From Rehmannia glutinosa (Eukaryota > Streptophyta > Magnoliopsida > Lamiales > Orobanchaceae), in assembly GCA_016081115.2 (NCBI GenBank), contig CM071935.1, forward strand, positions 28,839,730 to 28,903,729: a DNA stretch of 64,000 nucleotides, read 5' to 3'. The notes beneath the pieces are model-generated. The model was given only the letters and a program-made list of their open reading frames with translations, did no database searches and was not told where the DNA came from. Numbering within the stretch: the first letter of the stretch is position 1; each line of letters starts with the position of its first letter. Both the position numbers and the translations under genes were made by a program. Shown piece by piece: positions 22,916 to 33,182 of the stretch.

Positions 22916-22940
22916 AAGTAGCTGTTTTTTTGTAGTTTAA

Positions 22941-23970
22941 CTATGATAACTAAATACAATAACTCAATTGCATAGTCTTCAAGAACTCAAGATAACTTGC
23001 ATTCAGTATTGCTCTCATCCTTCGTAGAAGGATTCGCATCAATAAGTAAAATATCATCAAATCTAAATATTTTCTACGAATCAAATATGATTTTATAATT
23101 TAATTTATTGGATACATTTTTGTTTTGAAGCAATTTGTTGGGTACATTTAAATAAACTAATATGATGGCAACCAATTTAATGTAACTCTTAGTGGAATAT
23201 TCATATTCAATTATTTATTTGATATACTGATAAAGTATGCCAAACTTTTAATTTGATAATTTTTAGTATTATGTTTTACATAGTACTAAATTTCAAAGAA
23301 ATGTGTAGTTAATTCAATATCAAAATATAAATAAGATAAAAATATTATATATGTATGTATAAAAAAATATTTAAAATCGGTTATAGTTTTAGCTATTTGG
23401 TTTGGTATTGTTCGGTATGGTACTTAGTACGAATATTAGAAAAATCTTCAGAACCGTACATGCACACCATGAAATCTTTCGGGACAGTTCGGTTAGAGAA
23501 AAGCCAAAAAATCAATAAATATTCTCGGTTCAGATATCGTTTCGGATTCGGTAATCGCCAAGTCCCGTCCACACCCCTAATATCAAGGCCAGAAAAAGGT
23601 CACACAACTCAGAACAGAGAAGTTTATGTGCAACCTATACAAGCATGTTTACCAAACTAGCAAATCTCTTCAACTTGAAAATAATCAATATCTCTGTGGA
23701 AGATGGGGGAAGTGATTTCTTATTTTATTTTTATCTATTTTCTTTTTTAGTTTTTATTTTGTCTTCATTTGTTGGAGTTTCTATCTTACTTTACGGGGAA
23801 TTTTCAGTCTCCCTTTATGAAATTCATTATTTTCTCAATAAAAATACTCACTCACAAAGAAAGTAAAATAAGGCAAGAATTTGAGCTAAAATTGTAAAAC
23901 ACATCAAACAAAACCATTCGTTCTGTGTATGATTTGCATGTATCCAAAGACAAATTACATAAGTTTCTTC
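22941..23970. other. A+T-rich intergenic region downstream of the BBE-like gene
   Basis: No gene is supported. At 23385-23580 there is a GGTTTGGTATTGTTCGGTATGG...CGGTTCAGATATCG stretch of the type seen in dispersed plant repeats built on CGGTTCGG, ending in CCACACCCCTAA. Its family was not determined. The minus-strand gene's 3' UTR lies in the right part; TTTATT strings near 23720 could be its AATAAA signals. Confidence 0.45.
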
Positions 23971-25605
23971 CTATGTATCTGCTTTCCCATAACCACTAGA
24001 CAAAGGAGGAATCCCTTGTTGATTTCTAAAAACATTCAAAGGATCTATCATTGTCTTAACTCTTACCAATCTATCATAATTCTTCAAAAAATACTTCTCA
24101 CCCCAAATCCTTGCCATCTCCACTGCATCACCAATTTCTGCACCACTACTATTCAAAAAATCCATAACTCCGAGATCAAAATCCATGTAATTAACATAAG
24201 CCGCCCTCGGTCCAGACGAAACATAAGGCGTCATTACATTGTAAAATAATCTTATCCATTCCAAATAATTTTTGCTTTTATCATTGTCTTCCTCTTTCCA
24301 CTCAACTTGATATTGAATTGTGAAAATATTACCTTTTCTATGAGGAAAAGGTATAAATTCACTACTTATTTTGTGCATAGCTCCACCATAAGGGTCTAAA
24401 ATAACATAACCCTTGGGCTCTTTCTCAAGTATTTCAATAGCAGTTGAAATTCCACTTCTTGGAATTAAAGCCCTTACATAATCTGATTTAGCCTTGAAAT
24501 AATTCTTGTTCTGCAAAAACCTATCTCTCAAGCTAAAAATTGAACTCCCATTTTTCAGCCCTGAGAAATAAAGAATAGACTCAATCCAACTCATTTCCTT
24601 ACAATCCCCTTCCAAAATCCCCAATTCTGGAAAAACATTACTTAAAATTTCAACAGCTTCTTTTTTGGGGCCTAAATAGAACCCCTTAAAAGTAGCTGAA
24701 ATTCCAATTTTTTTGGCTTCAGGCAAACCGGCGCCAACGAAAACCGATAAGTAAAATTCATCGTCTAAATTAGGCGAAACACGTTGCCATTTATCGACTA
24801 GCTCCAAAACGCGACGCTTTGATCCTGGCCTAGAAACAACGAAACCTGTCACGACTTCAGGCACTTTTATCAATTTAATTTTCCACGCATAAATAACGCC
24901 CCAAATTCCACCACCGCCACCACGGATGGCCCAAAACACATCCTCCCCCATGGCGGCCCGATTTAGTAATTTCCCGTCTGCATCAACAAGAAGTGCATCG
25001 ACAACATTATCAGCAGCAAGGCCATATTTTCTCGATAGTAATCCAAATCCACCACCGGAAATGTGCCCTCCGATTCCTACGGTAGGACAAGAACCGGCCG
25101 AAAATCCATGCACTTTGCTCGACTCAGAAATCGAATAGTAAGTCTGGCCAAGTGTTGCACCACCTTCAACCCAAGCAACCTCGGACTCTAAGTCGACAGA
25201 AACTCGATTTAAGTTCATCATATCGATCAAAACGAACGGTGATCCATCGTTGGATGTGTAAGAAGAGCCCTCATAGCTATGTCCACCACATCTCACTCTA
25301 ATTTCAAAATTTCCTTTCTTGCAACATAAAACACTGTCTATTAGCTTGTTTTTACTCTCTGGCATGATGATGGCGATCGGCTTAGGAGTCGATGGATTCG
25401 CGAAACGGAGATTTTGGATAGAGAAATTGAGCAAGCTGAAATAAATAGGATCATTTTTGGAACTTGGGTATAGAGAGAAATTATTCACATTGTGATCAAT
25501 CAAACAAGATTGAAGCTTATCTACATTTTGATCATGGCAGAGTGTAGGAACAAATATTGAAATGAAAATTGTTAAAGGAAAAAATGTTGTTATGAGTGAA
25601 TTCAT
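23971..25605 (-). CDS. Berberine-bridge-enzyme-like FAD-linked oxidase, secreted
   Basis: The gene encodes 544 residues in one exon, the usual length and structure for plant BBE-like oxidases. The first ATG in frame is at 25605; the frame stays open upstream to a TTG at 25629, but no ATG lies there. Residues 1-23 are hydrophobic and end in VPTLC, a probable signal peptide to the secretory route. The FAD-binding domain has RVRCGGHSYEG, whose His is the 8-alpha covalent FAD link, and GSCPTVGIGGHISGGGFG, whose Cys is the usual second (6-S-cysteinyl) link. The BBE C-terminal block is present, with YVNYMDFDLG where most members have YRDLDLG, and RVKTMIDPLNVFRNQQGIPP. The family oxidises alkaloids, monolignols, oligosaccharides or cannabinoids with O2. 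The substrate here cannot be told. No frame damage, so it is probably functional. Confidence 0.95.
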   Translation of the reverse strand: MNSLITTFFPLTIFISIFVPTLCHDQNVDKLQSCLIDHNVNNFSLYPSSKNDPIYFSLLNFSIQNLRFANPSTPKPIAIIMPESKNKLIDSVLCCKKGNFEIRVRCGGHSYEGSSYTSNDGSPFVLIDMMNLNRVSVDLESEVAWVEGGATLGQTYYSISESSKVHGFSAGSCPTVGIGGHISGGGFGLLSRKYGLAADNVVDALLVDADGKLLNRAAMGEDVFWAIRGGGGGIWGVIYAWKIKLIKVPEVVTGFVVSRPGSKRRVLELVDKWQRVSPNLDDEFYLSVFVGAGLPEAKKIGISATFKGFYLGPKKEAVEILSNVFPELGILEGDCKEMSWIESILYFSGLKNGSSIFSLRDRFLQNKNYFKAKSDYVRALIPRSGISTAIEILEKEPKGYVILDPYGGAMHKISSEFIPFPHRKGNIFTIQYQVEWKEEDNDKSKNYLEWIRLFYNVMTPYVSSGPRAAYVNYMDFDLGVMDFLNSSGAEIGDAVEMARIWGEKYFLKNYDRLVRVKTMIDPLNVFRNQQGIPPLSSGYGKADT

Positions 25606-25678
25606 TAGAACGCCGTTTTTTTCTGTCAATTGTTTTTCAAGCTGCTATTGTGAATTGTGATGAATGAAAAAAAAGTCG

Positions 25679-25691
25679 CCCTTATAAGATA
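25679..25691 (-). promoter_or_regulatory. TATA-like box of the BBE-like gene
   Basis: On the minus strand TATCTTATAAGGG lies 75-86 bases upstream of the ATG, leaving room for a 5' UTR of about 50 bases. It is the best core-promoter candidate in the upstream 150 bases. Confidence 0.45.
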
Positions 25692-26023
25692 AAATTGAGA
25701 ATAATTTTGGTCGTTTGAGGACAAAAATTAAAGAATAGAGGGATGAATGCATGAGAAGATTAATTACTCAACGTTTTTGCCGGCCTACCATTTCTTTAGT
25801 ACAATTAAGACATGTAAGAAAACTGACAAAGAAAATTTAGAATTGTCTTTTATATTTTGGGTATCACCAACTAAACCAGCCAACTGCTAGAAAACAAGGC
25901 CCGCTTTTATCCATAATTATTTTACAAAGCAGCGACAAAATTTGGCTCAATTTGAAAAGGTTGGACATATTTGTGAAATTTTCTTGATATTTTTTATGTG
26001 GAAGTAAGAATCAGCGGTCGTGA
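25692..26023. other. Upstream region of the BBE-like gene
   Basis: A+T-rich sequence with no gene. It would hold the proximal promoter of the minus-strand gene. I see no strong known element beyond the TATA-like box. Confidence 0.4.
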
Positions 26024-26338
26024 ATAGGGATGCAAACAAATCGAGTCAAGCCGAATATAGTACTGTTCGAACTTGTTTGAATTTATCTAGCTTCAAATAT
26101 TGTGTCTGAGTTTGGTTTGATTATTGATTGAATTAGGTCGAATGAGCTTTAGTCGAGACGAATACGAATCGAGCTCGAGTAGCTTGATATTTGTACACAT
26201 ATTTCATTCTTCTTTTATAATCGAGTTGAGCTCGAATCGAGCTTTACATATCATCGAATGGAAAAAATATATTCAAAACGAGCTTTTAACGATTGATCTC
26301 GAGTCGAGTCGAGTAATTTGGTTCGTTTTCAGCCCTAT
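26024..26338. mobile_element. Short MITE-like repeat rich in GAGCTCGA strings
   Basis: The left end ATAGGGATGCAAACAAA and the complement of the right end, ATAGGGCTGAAAACGAAC, form imperfect inverted repeats. The interior is built from TCGAACTTG, GAGCTCGAGT and CGAGTCGAGT strings, which is typical of a very common class of dispersed plant repeats. No target duplication was clear. Confidence 0.55.
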
Positions 26339-26350
26339 CTATGAAATATT

Positions 26351-26353
26351 TTA
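26351..26353. repeat. TTA target-site duplication, left of the Tourist-like MITE
   Basis: TTA before GGGTGCATTTGG, repeated at 27061-27063. Confidence 0.7.
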
Positions 26354-27060
26354 GGGTGCATTTGGATGGAGGGATTTGGGAGGAGAGATTTGAAATCCTT
26401 AGCTAAATCCACACCCTTGTTTGGCATATAAATCGAAATCAATGGATTTCAAATCCCTCTTTATGTTTTAGTTAATTTTCCAAGGATTTCAAATCCTTCT
26501 CAAAACCTAGTCATTTGAAATCCATTCTTTTTTTCTTCCCATTTATGCTCACTTGCATATTCACACGCACTTACATAGTTACATACACTACACACATTTA
26601 CACACACTACACACCTTTATGCTCACTTGCATATTCACACGCACTTACATAGTTACATACTTTGCACACATTTACACACACTACACATATCGCACATATA
26701 TGCACAAATTGCACACACTACACACATTTACACTCGCGCACACACACTACACACATATTCTCCTCACATATGCACACGCATTATCATTACACATTCAGAC
26801 ATAATAAAAGTTATATATTTCATATTTTTATTAGTGTATAAAATTGTAATTTTTTACAAAATAATAAGATTATACCTTTTATTTTTATTTATTAAATATC
26901 AATTAAGAAAATAAATAGAGCTTCTAAATTTTTTTTATCAAAACTTACGATGGATTTGAAATCCTTACACAAATCCACATTATCCAAACAAGAGGTGGAT
27001 TTCAAATCCAATAATTTTAAAATCCCTTGAAATTTCAAATCCCTCCATCCAAATAGGCCC
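26354..27060. mobile_element. Tourist-like MITE (PIF/Harbinger type), 707 bp
   Basis: The left end GGGTGCATTTGGATGGAGGG and the complement of the right end GGGCCTATTTGGATGGAGGG are inverted repeats flanked by TTA, the PIF/Harbinger duplication. The arms also share GGATTTGAAATCC-type strings in both orientations. There is no transposase. The centre holds an AC-rich tandem repeat. Confidence 0.8.
26544..26800. repeat. AC-rich tandem repeat inside the MITE
   Basis: A 74-bp unit starting TATGCTCACTTGCATATTCA at 26544 is repeated at 26618 with few changes, followed by degenerate ACACAC/TTTACAC copies to about 26800. The His/Thr-rich frames across it are by-products. Confidence 0.8.
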
Positions 27061-27063
27061 TTA

Positions 27064-28424
27064 AAGTTCCCAACTCATGTTATTATAGCTTAATTGGTAG
27101 CAAGAATGTAAGAAGTTTTATGTAATGAAAATACAATTTCTGCACTGGGATTTACCAAACATGACAAAACCCACCGGCCCAATCGCTTGTGGGCCTGATC
27201 CAACCCAGATTTAATTCGACCCAAATTAATGCACTCGGATTTCGATAGAGTCAGCCCATCAAATTATAACAAAACCAAAACACAGTAAAAAATACATTCA
27301 CGTCGTTCATGGTTGTGTACGGTGATGTTTGCTTTCTTTGTGATTAAACATAATTGCATAAACATCAAAGTAAATCATTTGTTTTTTTTCCTTTTTAGGA
27401 ACATCAAAGTAAATCTTATTATCATAATGATCACGAAATAACTAATTTGTGAGTGTGGCGATTTGTACTTGCCATGGCCACCAGCCTCATGAGCAGCCAA
27501 AAAAGTTTTTCCTTCAAATTTATTCTGTTTTACATTGAATAACTATTTTAAGAAAAAAAAATAATATCTATTTTTTTATTCTCGAAATCTTATATATATA
27601 CATATATCACGATTTCTGCAAATTGATCAAGTTGCAGCATGCTTTCTCTGAATGCCGGCAGTGGTAGGTTACAAGGAAAAGAATCCAAGTAGACACAAAT
27701 AAAAAAGGATCCGTCGTCCAAGAAAACTTGCCAAAAAGCAACAAATAATATATAGGGAGAGATTGGTTCAAATGAGGCCGATTTATGGGATGAGACACTA
27801 TATACTAATCTTAGACATTGATTGAAATTTTTGGATGAATGTGATTTTTTCAGTTTTTAGGCATTTTTTTAAATGTCTTTAATTTAAGATATTATTAACA
27901 CGATCGGACCTATGCTTTACAAAGCTCTAAGTGGGATTCTAAAAGTTTGACTGTCGGCTGCCACTGAGGAGTGACCAAGTGAGAAATATTAAAATCACGG
28001 CTCACGATGGGAGAAGAGAAGAGAGTTTGGTTCTTTGCACGTTGTTAACGTGAATTGCATAGGAGTAAGAAGAGTTTAGGCATTTTCTTTGAATTTGGGT
28101 GTTCTGGAGTAAAGAGGAAAAAAAGAAATTGAACCATAGGTGTTGTTTACTAGAAAGTTAAAATAAATAAAAAAAAAATTGGGCCCCAAAAAAATTTGGG
28201 CCCTAAACTAGAGCCTGTTGGGCCTTTCCTCAAATCCGACCCTGATTATAGAAATTTTGTAAGTTGGCATGTTTTTTTTGGGGAGTCATTTGACTTTCTG
28301 TAATCGTATTTTATGGAATGTAATTGTAACTGCCTTATTTAGTGACGCGATTTTAGGAGCATTTTTTTTTCAAATTTCTTTTTATGTTCTTTTTAGGATC
28401 CAGCAGAGTTGGTGTTCATTTGTT
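27064..28424. other. Intergenic sequence with repeat fragments
   Basis: No gene was found. 27165-27250 carries GGCCCAATCGCTTGTGGGCC-like inverted strings common in plant repeats. At 28158-28250 GGGCCC strings end in AAATCCGACCCTG, which could be the end of an hAT element because its complement starts CAGGGTCGG; the other end was not found. Confidence 0.4.
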
Positions 28425-28657
28425 GCTTAGATAGCTATTAGATAATGTATAATTAGTTGTTTTTTGTTGTACATTTTATGAACACATATTGATGAAATGT
28501 AAAACCACGAGGTTGGGGAGAATAAGTATAGTTAGTCTTCATTTCATGCTTAGATAGATCTTAAACAATGCATAGTTAGCTAGTTGTTTTTGTTTGTATA
28601 GTTTTATGACACTTATTGCATAGTTGAGTATAATATTGTACTGCATATAAAGTTCTT

Positions 28658-28665
28658 ATACATTG
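28658..28665. repeat. 8-bp target-site duplication of the hAT element, left
   Basis: ATACATTG here and ACACATTG at 29327-29334 match at 7 of 8 positions. Eight bases is the hAT length. Confidence 0.65.
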
Positions 28666-29326
28666 CAGAGCCGGTCCTAGGTTTCGAGAGGCCTAGAGCA
28701 AAAAACAACAATGGTGGCCCTTGTATTTACATAAAAAAAATTAAAAATAACAAAAAAATAATATTACAAATATAGTTTCATTGATTTAACATATAAAATA
28801 CTTATTTTAGTAGTAAAAAATATCATACTCCAACTTTAATGTTTTGGTCTTATTAAAACAAAGTTACAAAAAAGATCGTTTAATATAATTTACCATAGAG
28901 AGAAGACAAAAAACATTATTAATAAATTAGCTACGAAAAATTGATATTCTTGTATTTTTATCAACAACCCACCAGTCAATCTTTCATAATCAATTAATTA
29001 CTGAAATCCACTCTCAATTGGAATCAAAGACAATGCTAAGTTTTTATTTTTGTTTTTTCAAAAAAAAAAACATGATAGTTAGAAATAGAAAAGGGGAAAA
29101 ATAAATTTATTTTTGCAATTGTCAAGACTTGAACGCATGACCTCCAAAGTATAAAATAAAGCTCATACCAATCTACCATCTTACATTTTTGTCTCTCATT
29201 CAACCTTTGTAAATATATAACTAAACAATATATATACAAATATATAAAAAAAACAACTACGGGGGCCCTTGCCGAAGGGGGGCCCTGTGCGGCGGCAATA
29301 CCTGCTCCGCCCCAGGGCCGCCCCTG
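28666..29326. mobile_element. Non-autonomous hAT-like element, 661 bp
   Basis: The left end is CAGAGCCGGTCCTAGG and the complement of the right end is CAGGGGCGGCCCTGGGG: the CAGNGGCGG inverted repeat of hAT elements. An 8-bp duplication flanks it. GGCCTAGAGC near the left end and GGGGGCCCTTG near the right are family-typical. The A+T-rich interior has no transposase. Confidence 0.75.
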
Positions 29327-29660
29327 ACACATTGTATAAATAGTTTCTAGACAATGCATAATTAGTTGATTTTTTGTGCATAGTTTTATCACACTTTGTA
29401 TAGTTGGGTACAATGTACTGTATAATTTAGTTTTTTTTTTTTTTGCGTAAATAGTTTCTAGATAATGCATAGTTAGTTGATTTTTGATGCATAGTTTATG
29501 ACACTTTGCATAGTTTATGATAATGCATAGTTTATGACACTTTGCATGGTTTACGATAATGCATAGTTTATGACACTTTGCATAATGTACTATATATTTT
29601 AGTTTTTTTACATTGCATAGATAGCTTCTAGACAATGCATTGTTGCATAGTTGAATCTTA

Positions 29661-31061
29661 TAGTTATTTATGCGGTGTTCCCAAATTATTTATGCACTAT
29701 CTCTAATGCGAAAATTTACAGATCACAGTATATAGAGACGGGGTTGGATATACCGAGCCTTGAGTTCTTTCTGGTGTCAACTTCTTCTATGTTGTCCATG
29801 GAAGTTTCTTGTAGAATTATTGGTGTTTTTCACTAAGAATTGAAGTTACCTTCTGCATAATTTTTGTTCTCTCTGTAAAATATGCATAGCTCGTTAATAG
29901 CGTAGAAAAAGAAAATTTTGTATTAGTCGAGTAATGGCATCTTTGTAAGGGGATTGGGATCAATATGATATATATTTACAGTTGCGTGATTGATTCATTT
30001 TCATATTTAATTTATTGATTTCTTGTTGTATTTTAGATTACATTTATTTGTAGTTTTACATCGTTATCCTTTTCATTATTTAAATTAAGTATTTAATGTA
30101 AGTTTAATCCATTTAATTACAACCTTTGATTATTATATGAGAATGGTTAAGATCAATCTATCTGATCTCACCATGATCACTTGTCTAAATAGATCCATCA
30201 CTTGTCTAAATATATATATATATATATATATATATAATAGACTAATTCAAGTAATACATAGTGTCATATTTGCATGGTGTGACAAAGAAAGAGCATTAGG
30301 TTTTTGTTTTTAGAATAAAATGTTTCACAATGGAAGCACTAGATAAAACACGTAGCAAAGATGATCTCGCTTCTATCACGTATTGTCAGGTTATGACTCA
30401 TCTAATCTTCTGAACACAGAATCCCACATATGGGACAAATTTATTAACTGGAAAAAAAAGACACATAATGGGGACAAATAAATACCATCAACTGGGGACA
30501 AATTTATTTAGATTAAAAGCAACGAAAATTAATTACTTCCCTCATCCTTCGGGGAAGAAAAGAAGAAAGAATATGGAGGAACAAAAACAGTTAGGGTTTT
30601 GAGAGAAAGAAAATGAGAGTTTAATCGGATATTTTGATTGATTCCATCTAAAATATATTTGTCTTGCTTTACCCATTTTCCCCACTTAACTCGATTCTAA
30701 ATTTTAAAACGGGATGATTTTATCACATCAAATGAAAAGTGTAATAGTATCTAAAATTGATGATGCTTAAAAGTCCAGATCAATCCTAAGACAGGGTAAT
30801 TGGTTTTGATGGTCCAACAGTCCAGGTCTTAGAGTAAAGATAACTCCAGTATCAAATATAATCATGTAGTAACAACTAGTATGCAACACAAACAAACATG
30901 ATTAGGAGGGCTATGCGGTTGTCCAGAAAAATCTCTCTGATGCTTAAGTCAGCAAGTCTGCAAGTGTCCATAGAATAATCAAAAGGCAGATGAATTGATT
31001 ATGTAATTAAGTTCAGATTACATTAAATGAATATGGATTGACTACTTATACATGAGATGGT
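29661..31061. other. A+T-rich intergenic sequence
   Basis: No gene or RNA gene was recognised in this 1.4-kb stretch. It includes a (TA)n run at 30206-30238. Confidence 0.45.
30206..30238. repeat. (AT)n microsatellite
   Basis: About 15 consecutive AT dinucleotides. Confidence 0.9.
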
Positions 31062-31148
31062 GAGCCTCATGGAGCTTCATCTAATGACATGAGCCTCATG
31101 GAGCTTCATCTAATGACATGAGCCTCATGAGCTTGATCTAATGAGTTG
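31062..31148. repeat. 29-bp tandem repeat, three copies
   Basis: Units start at 31062, 31091 and 31120 with GAGCCTCATGGAGCTTCATC; the third is diverged (GAGCCTCATGAGCTTGATC). Confidence 0.85.
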
Positions 31149-32251
31149 GGTCTCATAGGCTGCAAGTAATGAAATGACCTCATGAACCGTAGGACTGCTT
31201 AGTAACATTTTGACCCAACAACAATTAATATTATGGACAATTAAATAATAAATTCCAAAATTAAATAATGTGATAAAAATTTTAGTCTTAAAGGATTCGA
31301 TTAATTGGTAATAATAAAAAGTCAATTTTACCCCTGTAGAAATCAAAGAACATTTCACGTTTATTAAATAACTCCACTTAAAATTTTGCGATACTTGAAT
31401 TAGAGTGGGATCGGGAAATGATACTAAAATCCAAATCAACAAATAAATCATTTGGATAAAATATCAATCACACTTTTATCATGTTGAATTGTTGATTGCT
31501 GGTACTTATAGAAAGTTTGCTTAGATATGGCAGAATGCCCGAATCCGGTCGTGGAACCTGTCCCCCCGAACCCCATGGAAAATTCCCACCCCGAATATTT
31601 TAATGGGGTCTGATGGGTTTAGGTCACCCTACCCCCAACCCCATTATATATATAATTATATATTAAATATATTTTATATTGTGTATATACATATATATGA
31701 AATTATTTTTTTAAAAAAAAATTATCATATAATATTCATTTTTTAGTGTATTTGAAGATAATTTCTAAAAGTGTTAATAAATATAACACATAAGTTTAAC
31801 AAATCATGTATATATTTTTGTTAAATTATATAAATTGAGAATTAAAAATATTATTTAAATTATAAAAAATATATAAATGGGGATATCCGCTCATGCCCCA
31901 TCCTCGATTCACCCTGCCACAATCATGCCCTGATCCTTAGCGGGTGGGTACGGGAATACCAAAATCCGCCCTATTGCCACTCCTAAGTCTGCTCGTGTGA
32001 TCAGTCCACATGGTGAGTTAGACCGAACTCAAGATTCGGGACAGGTCATAAACCATTAGAAAAATATGATCCTATTAAGTGAATAAACTCATTTTAGAGT
32101 GCCAAATTTGAAAAGTAGGTGTAAATACCCACTAAATATCGTTAATTGTTGAATCATGCTCTTACCTTTGGTGCAAGAAACCAAAAAAAAAAATATTTGT
32201 TGCATTAAATTCAATTGTTGAAATATGTAACTTGTGAGTTGTCTCTCATTA
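31149..32251. other. Intergenic sequence up to element B
   Basis: No gene. At about 31530-31975 C-rich ends (CCCCCCGAACCCCATGG and GGGTGGGTACGGG...TTGCCACTCC) enclose an A+T-rich core. This resembles a common dispersed plant repeat starting AGGAGTGGCAATAGGGCGG on the complement; I cannot place it in a family. Confidence 0.4.
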
Positions 32252-32256
32252 ATTAA
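32252..32256. repeat. Target-site duplication ATTAA, left of element B
   Basis: ATTAA before the LTR start is repeated at 52291-52295 directly after the far LTR. Confidence 0.8.
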
Positions 32257-33182
32257 TGTTAGAAAATTTATTTGTTAGATTTTGATGATACCATGTCAAA
32301 CTTAAACTAGGAAGTTGGCACCCCATTTTTCTTGTAATTATGCATTGAAATAGATAGGACTGGAAGAACTGAGTTAAGTCAGCTATGTCAAAGATTACAA
32401 GAAGTCAACTGAGGATTGGAATGAAGACTCTGATGTGTGTCAGCTGAGTATGGCCTAGAAGGAAGTAAAGGACTCGACTGAAGGAGAGTCAGTTGTGGAA
32501 CAGCTGTGAGAAGTGTCAGTAAAGTCAACTCAAGAAGTCAAGTCTAACATTTGAAGTGATAGTTGAGTAAATCCCATGATTGGAGCAGACTCAAGTCACC
32601 TGGGGTAAAGCGTGATCAAGTGAAGACAACTGACTTAGATTCGTTGGAATAAAGTCAAGAATATTACTCGATATAGTAATTTGTCAAGCTGCCAGGTCTT
32701 AAAGTGTTTGGCCCAGAATTGTGCAAAAGGAAGGAACCAATGGGAAACATTTCACCTTGTATCAGACCCTGCAAACCTGGAATGCCATTTAATACGAGGA
32801 AAGGTCAACACCACCAAGGTTGCAGACCAAGACAAGACAAGCCAACAAACACAAAGTGACATTTGAAACTAGTCTATCTCTTTAACGGGCAAATTTCAAC
32901 TGTGCACTATAAAAGGCTGAGGAAGCTATTGAGAAAATGTTACCTGAACCTAGCAAGAGCAAGCATTTTCTGAGAAATTAACCTGCAAAATTCTCAAAGC
33001 AATTCAAGCAATTCCTCAAGCCTTAAACTCGAAGAAACTCGATCCAACACAAGCTGTGAAGGAAAGATAATTTCAATCAGTTGAAGAGGGAACTTTTGAA
33101 GAAACAAAAAAGGGTCTACTTTCCAAGTTGAAGGATTGTATAAAGGTTCAAGGTCGAACCAAGTATCAAGTTTGTTGGAGGG
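32257..33182 (+). repeat. 5' LTR of element B, truncated (926 of about 1526 bp)
   Basis: It aligns with the 3' LTR from TGTTAGAAAA to TTTGTTGGAGGG, then switches abruptly to gag coding sequence at 33183. The last 600 bp of the LTR, the PBS and the 5' end of gag are missing. The TATA box is at 32908-32915. Confidence 0.88.
32908..32915 (+). promoter_or_regulatory. LTR TATA box (element B 5' LTR)
   Basis: TATAAAAG in the family context GCACTATAAAAGGCTGAGG. RNA starting here could still run into gag despite the truncation. Confidence 0.5.

Larger units (their letters stand above)
19487..22937. mobile_element. CACTA-like DNA transposon, non-autonomous, 3.45 kb
   Basis: The left end reads CATTACAAAAAAAAGG and the right end, complemented, reads AACTACAAAAAAACAG: a decayed CACTACAAAAAA terminal inverted repeat. 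Inside both ends are the sub-terminal repeats typical of plant CACTA elements, here GGCGGTT and its complement AACCGCC in many copies, often as short hairpins (19532-19640 and 22650-22915). No transposase was found. The 3-bp duplication is unclear (AAC on the left against TAA or AAC on the right). The interior has exon-like blocks on the plus strand. A Mutator-like origin is less likely because of the sub-terminal repeat structure. Confidence 0.7.
28425..29660. repeat. Degenerate GCATAGTT repeat field
   Basis: The region on both sides of the hAT insertion is made of repeated phrases such as TAGATAATGCATAGTTAGTTG, ATGACACTTTGCATAGTT and TAATATTGTACTG, at roughly 110-130 bp intervals. A tighter set of three 34-bp units (GATAATGCATAGTTTATGAC core) is at 29518-29590. 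It is an A+T-rich, satellite-like block with no coding content. Confidence 0.7.

Noticed and set aside
24926..25138. Plus-strand frame opposite the BBE-like gene
   Set aside because: Shadow of the conserved Gly-rich FAD-binding region on the other strand.
25606..25629. Longer N-terminus of the BBE-like protein starting at 25629
   Set aside because: The codon at 25629 is TTG. The first ATG, at 25605, directly begins a normal signal peptide.
26553..26914. His/Thr-rich frames of 83 and 95 codons
   Set aside because: They translate the AC-rich tandem repeat of a MITE.
29036..29635. Minus-strand frame of 199 codons
   Set aside because: It crosses the hAT end and the repeat field; its repeated Cys-His-Lys-Leu-Cys pattern is a translation of tandem repeats.
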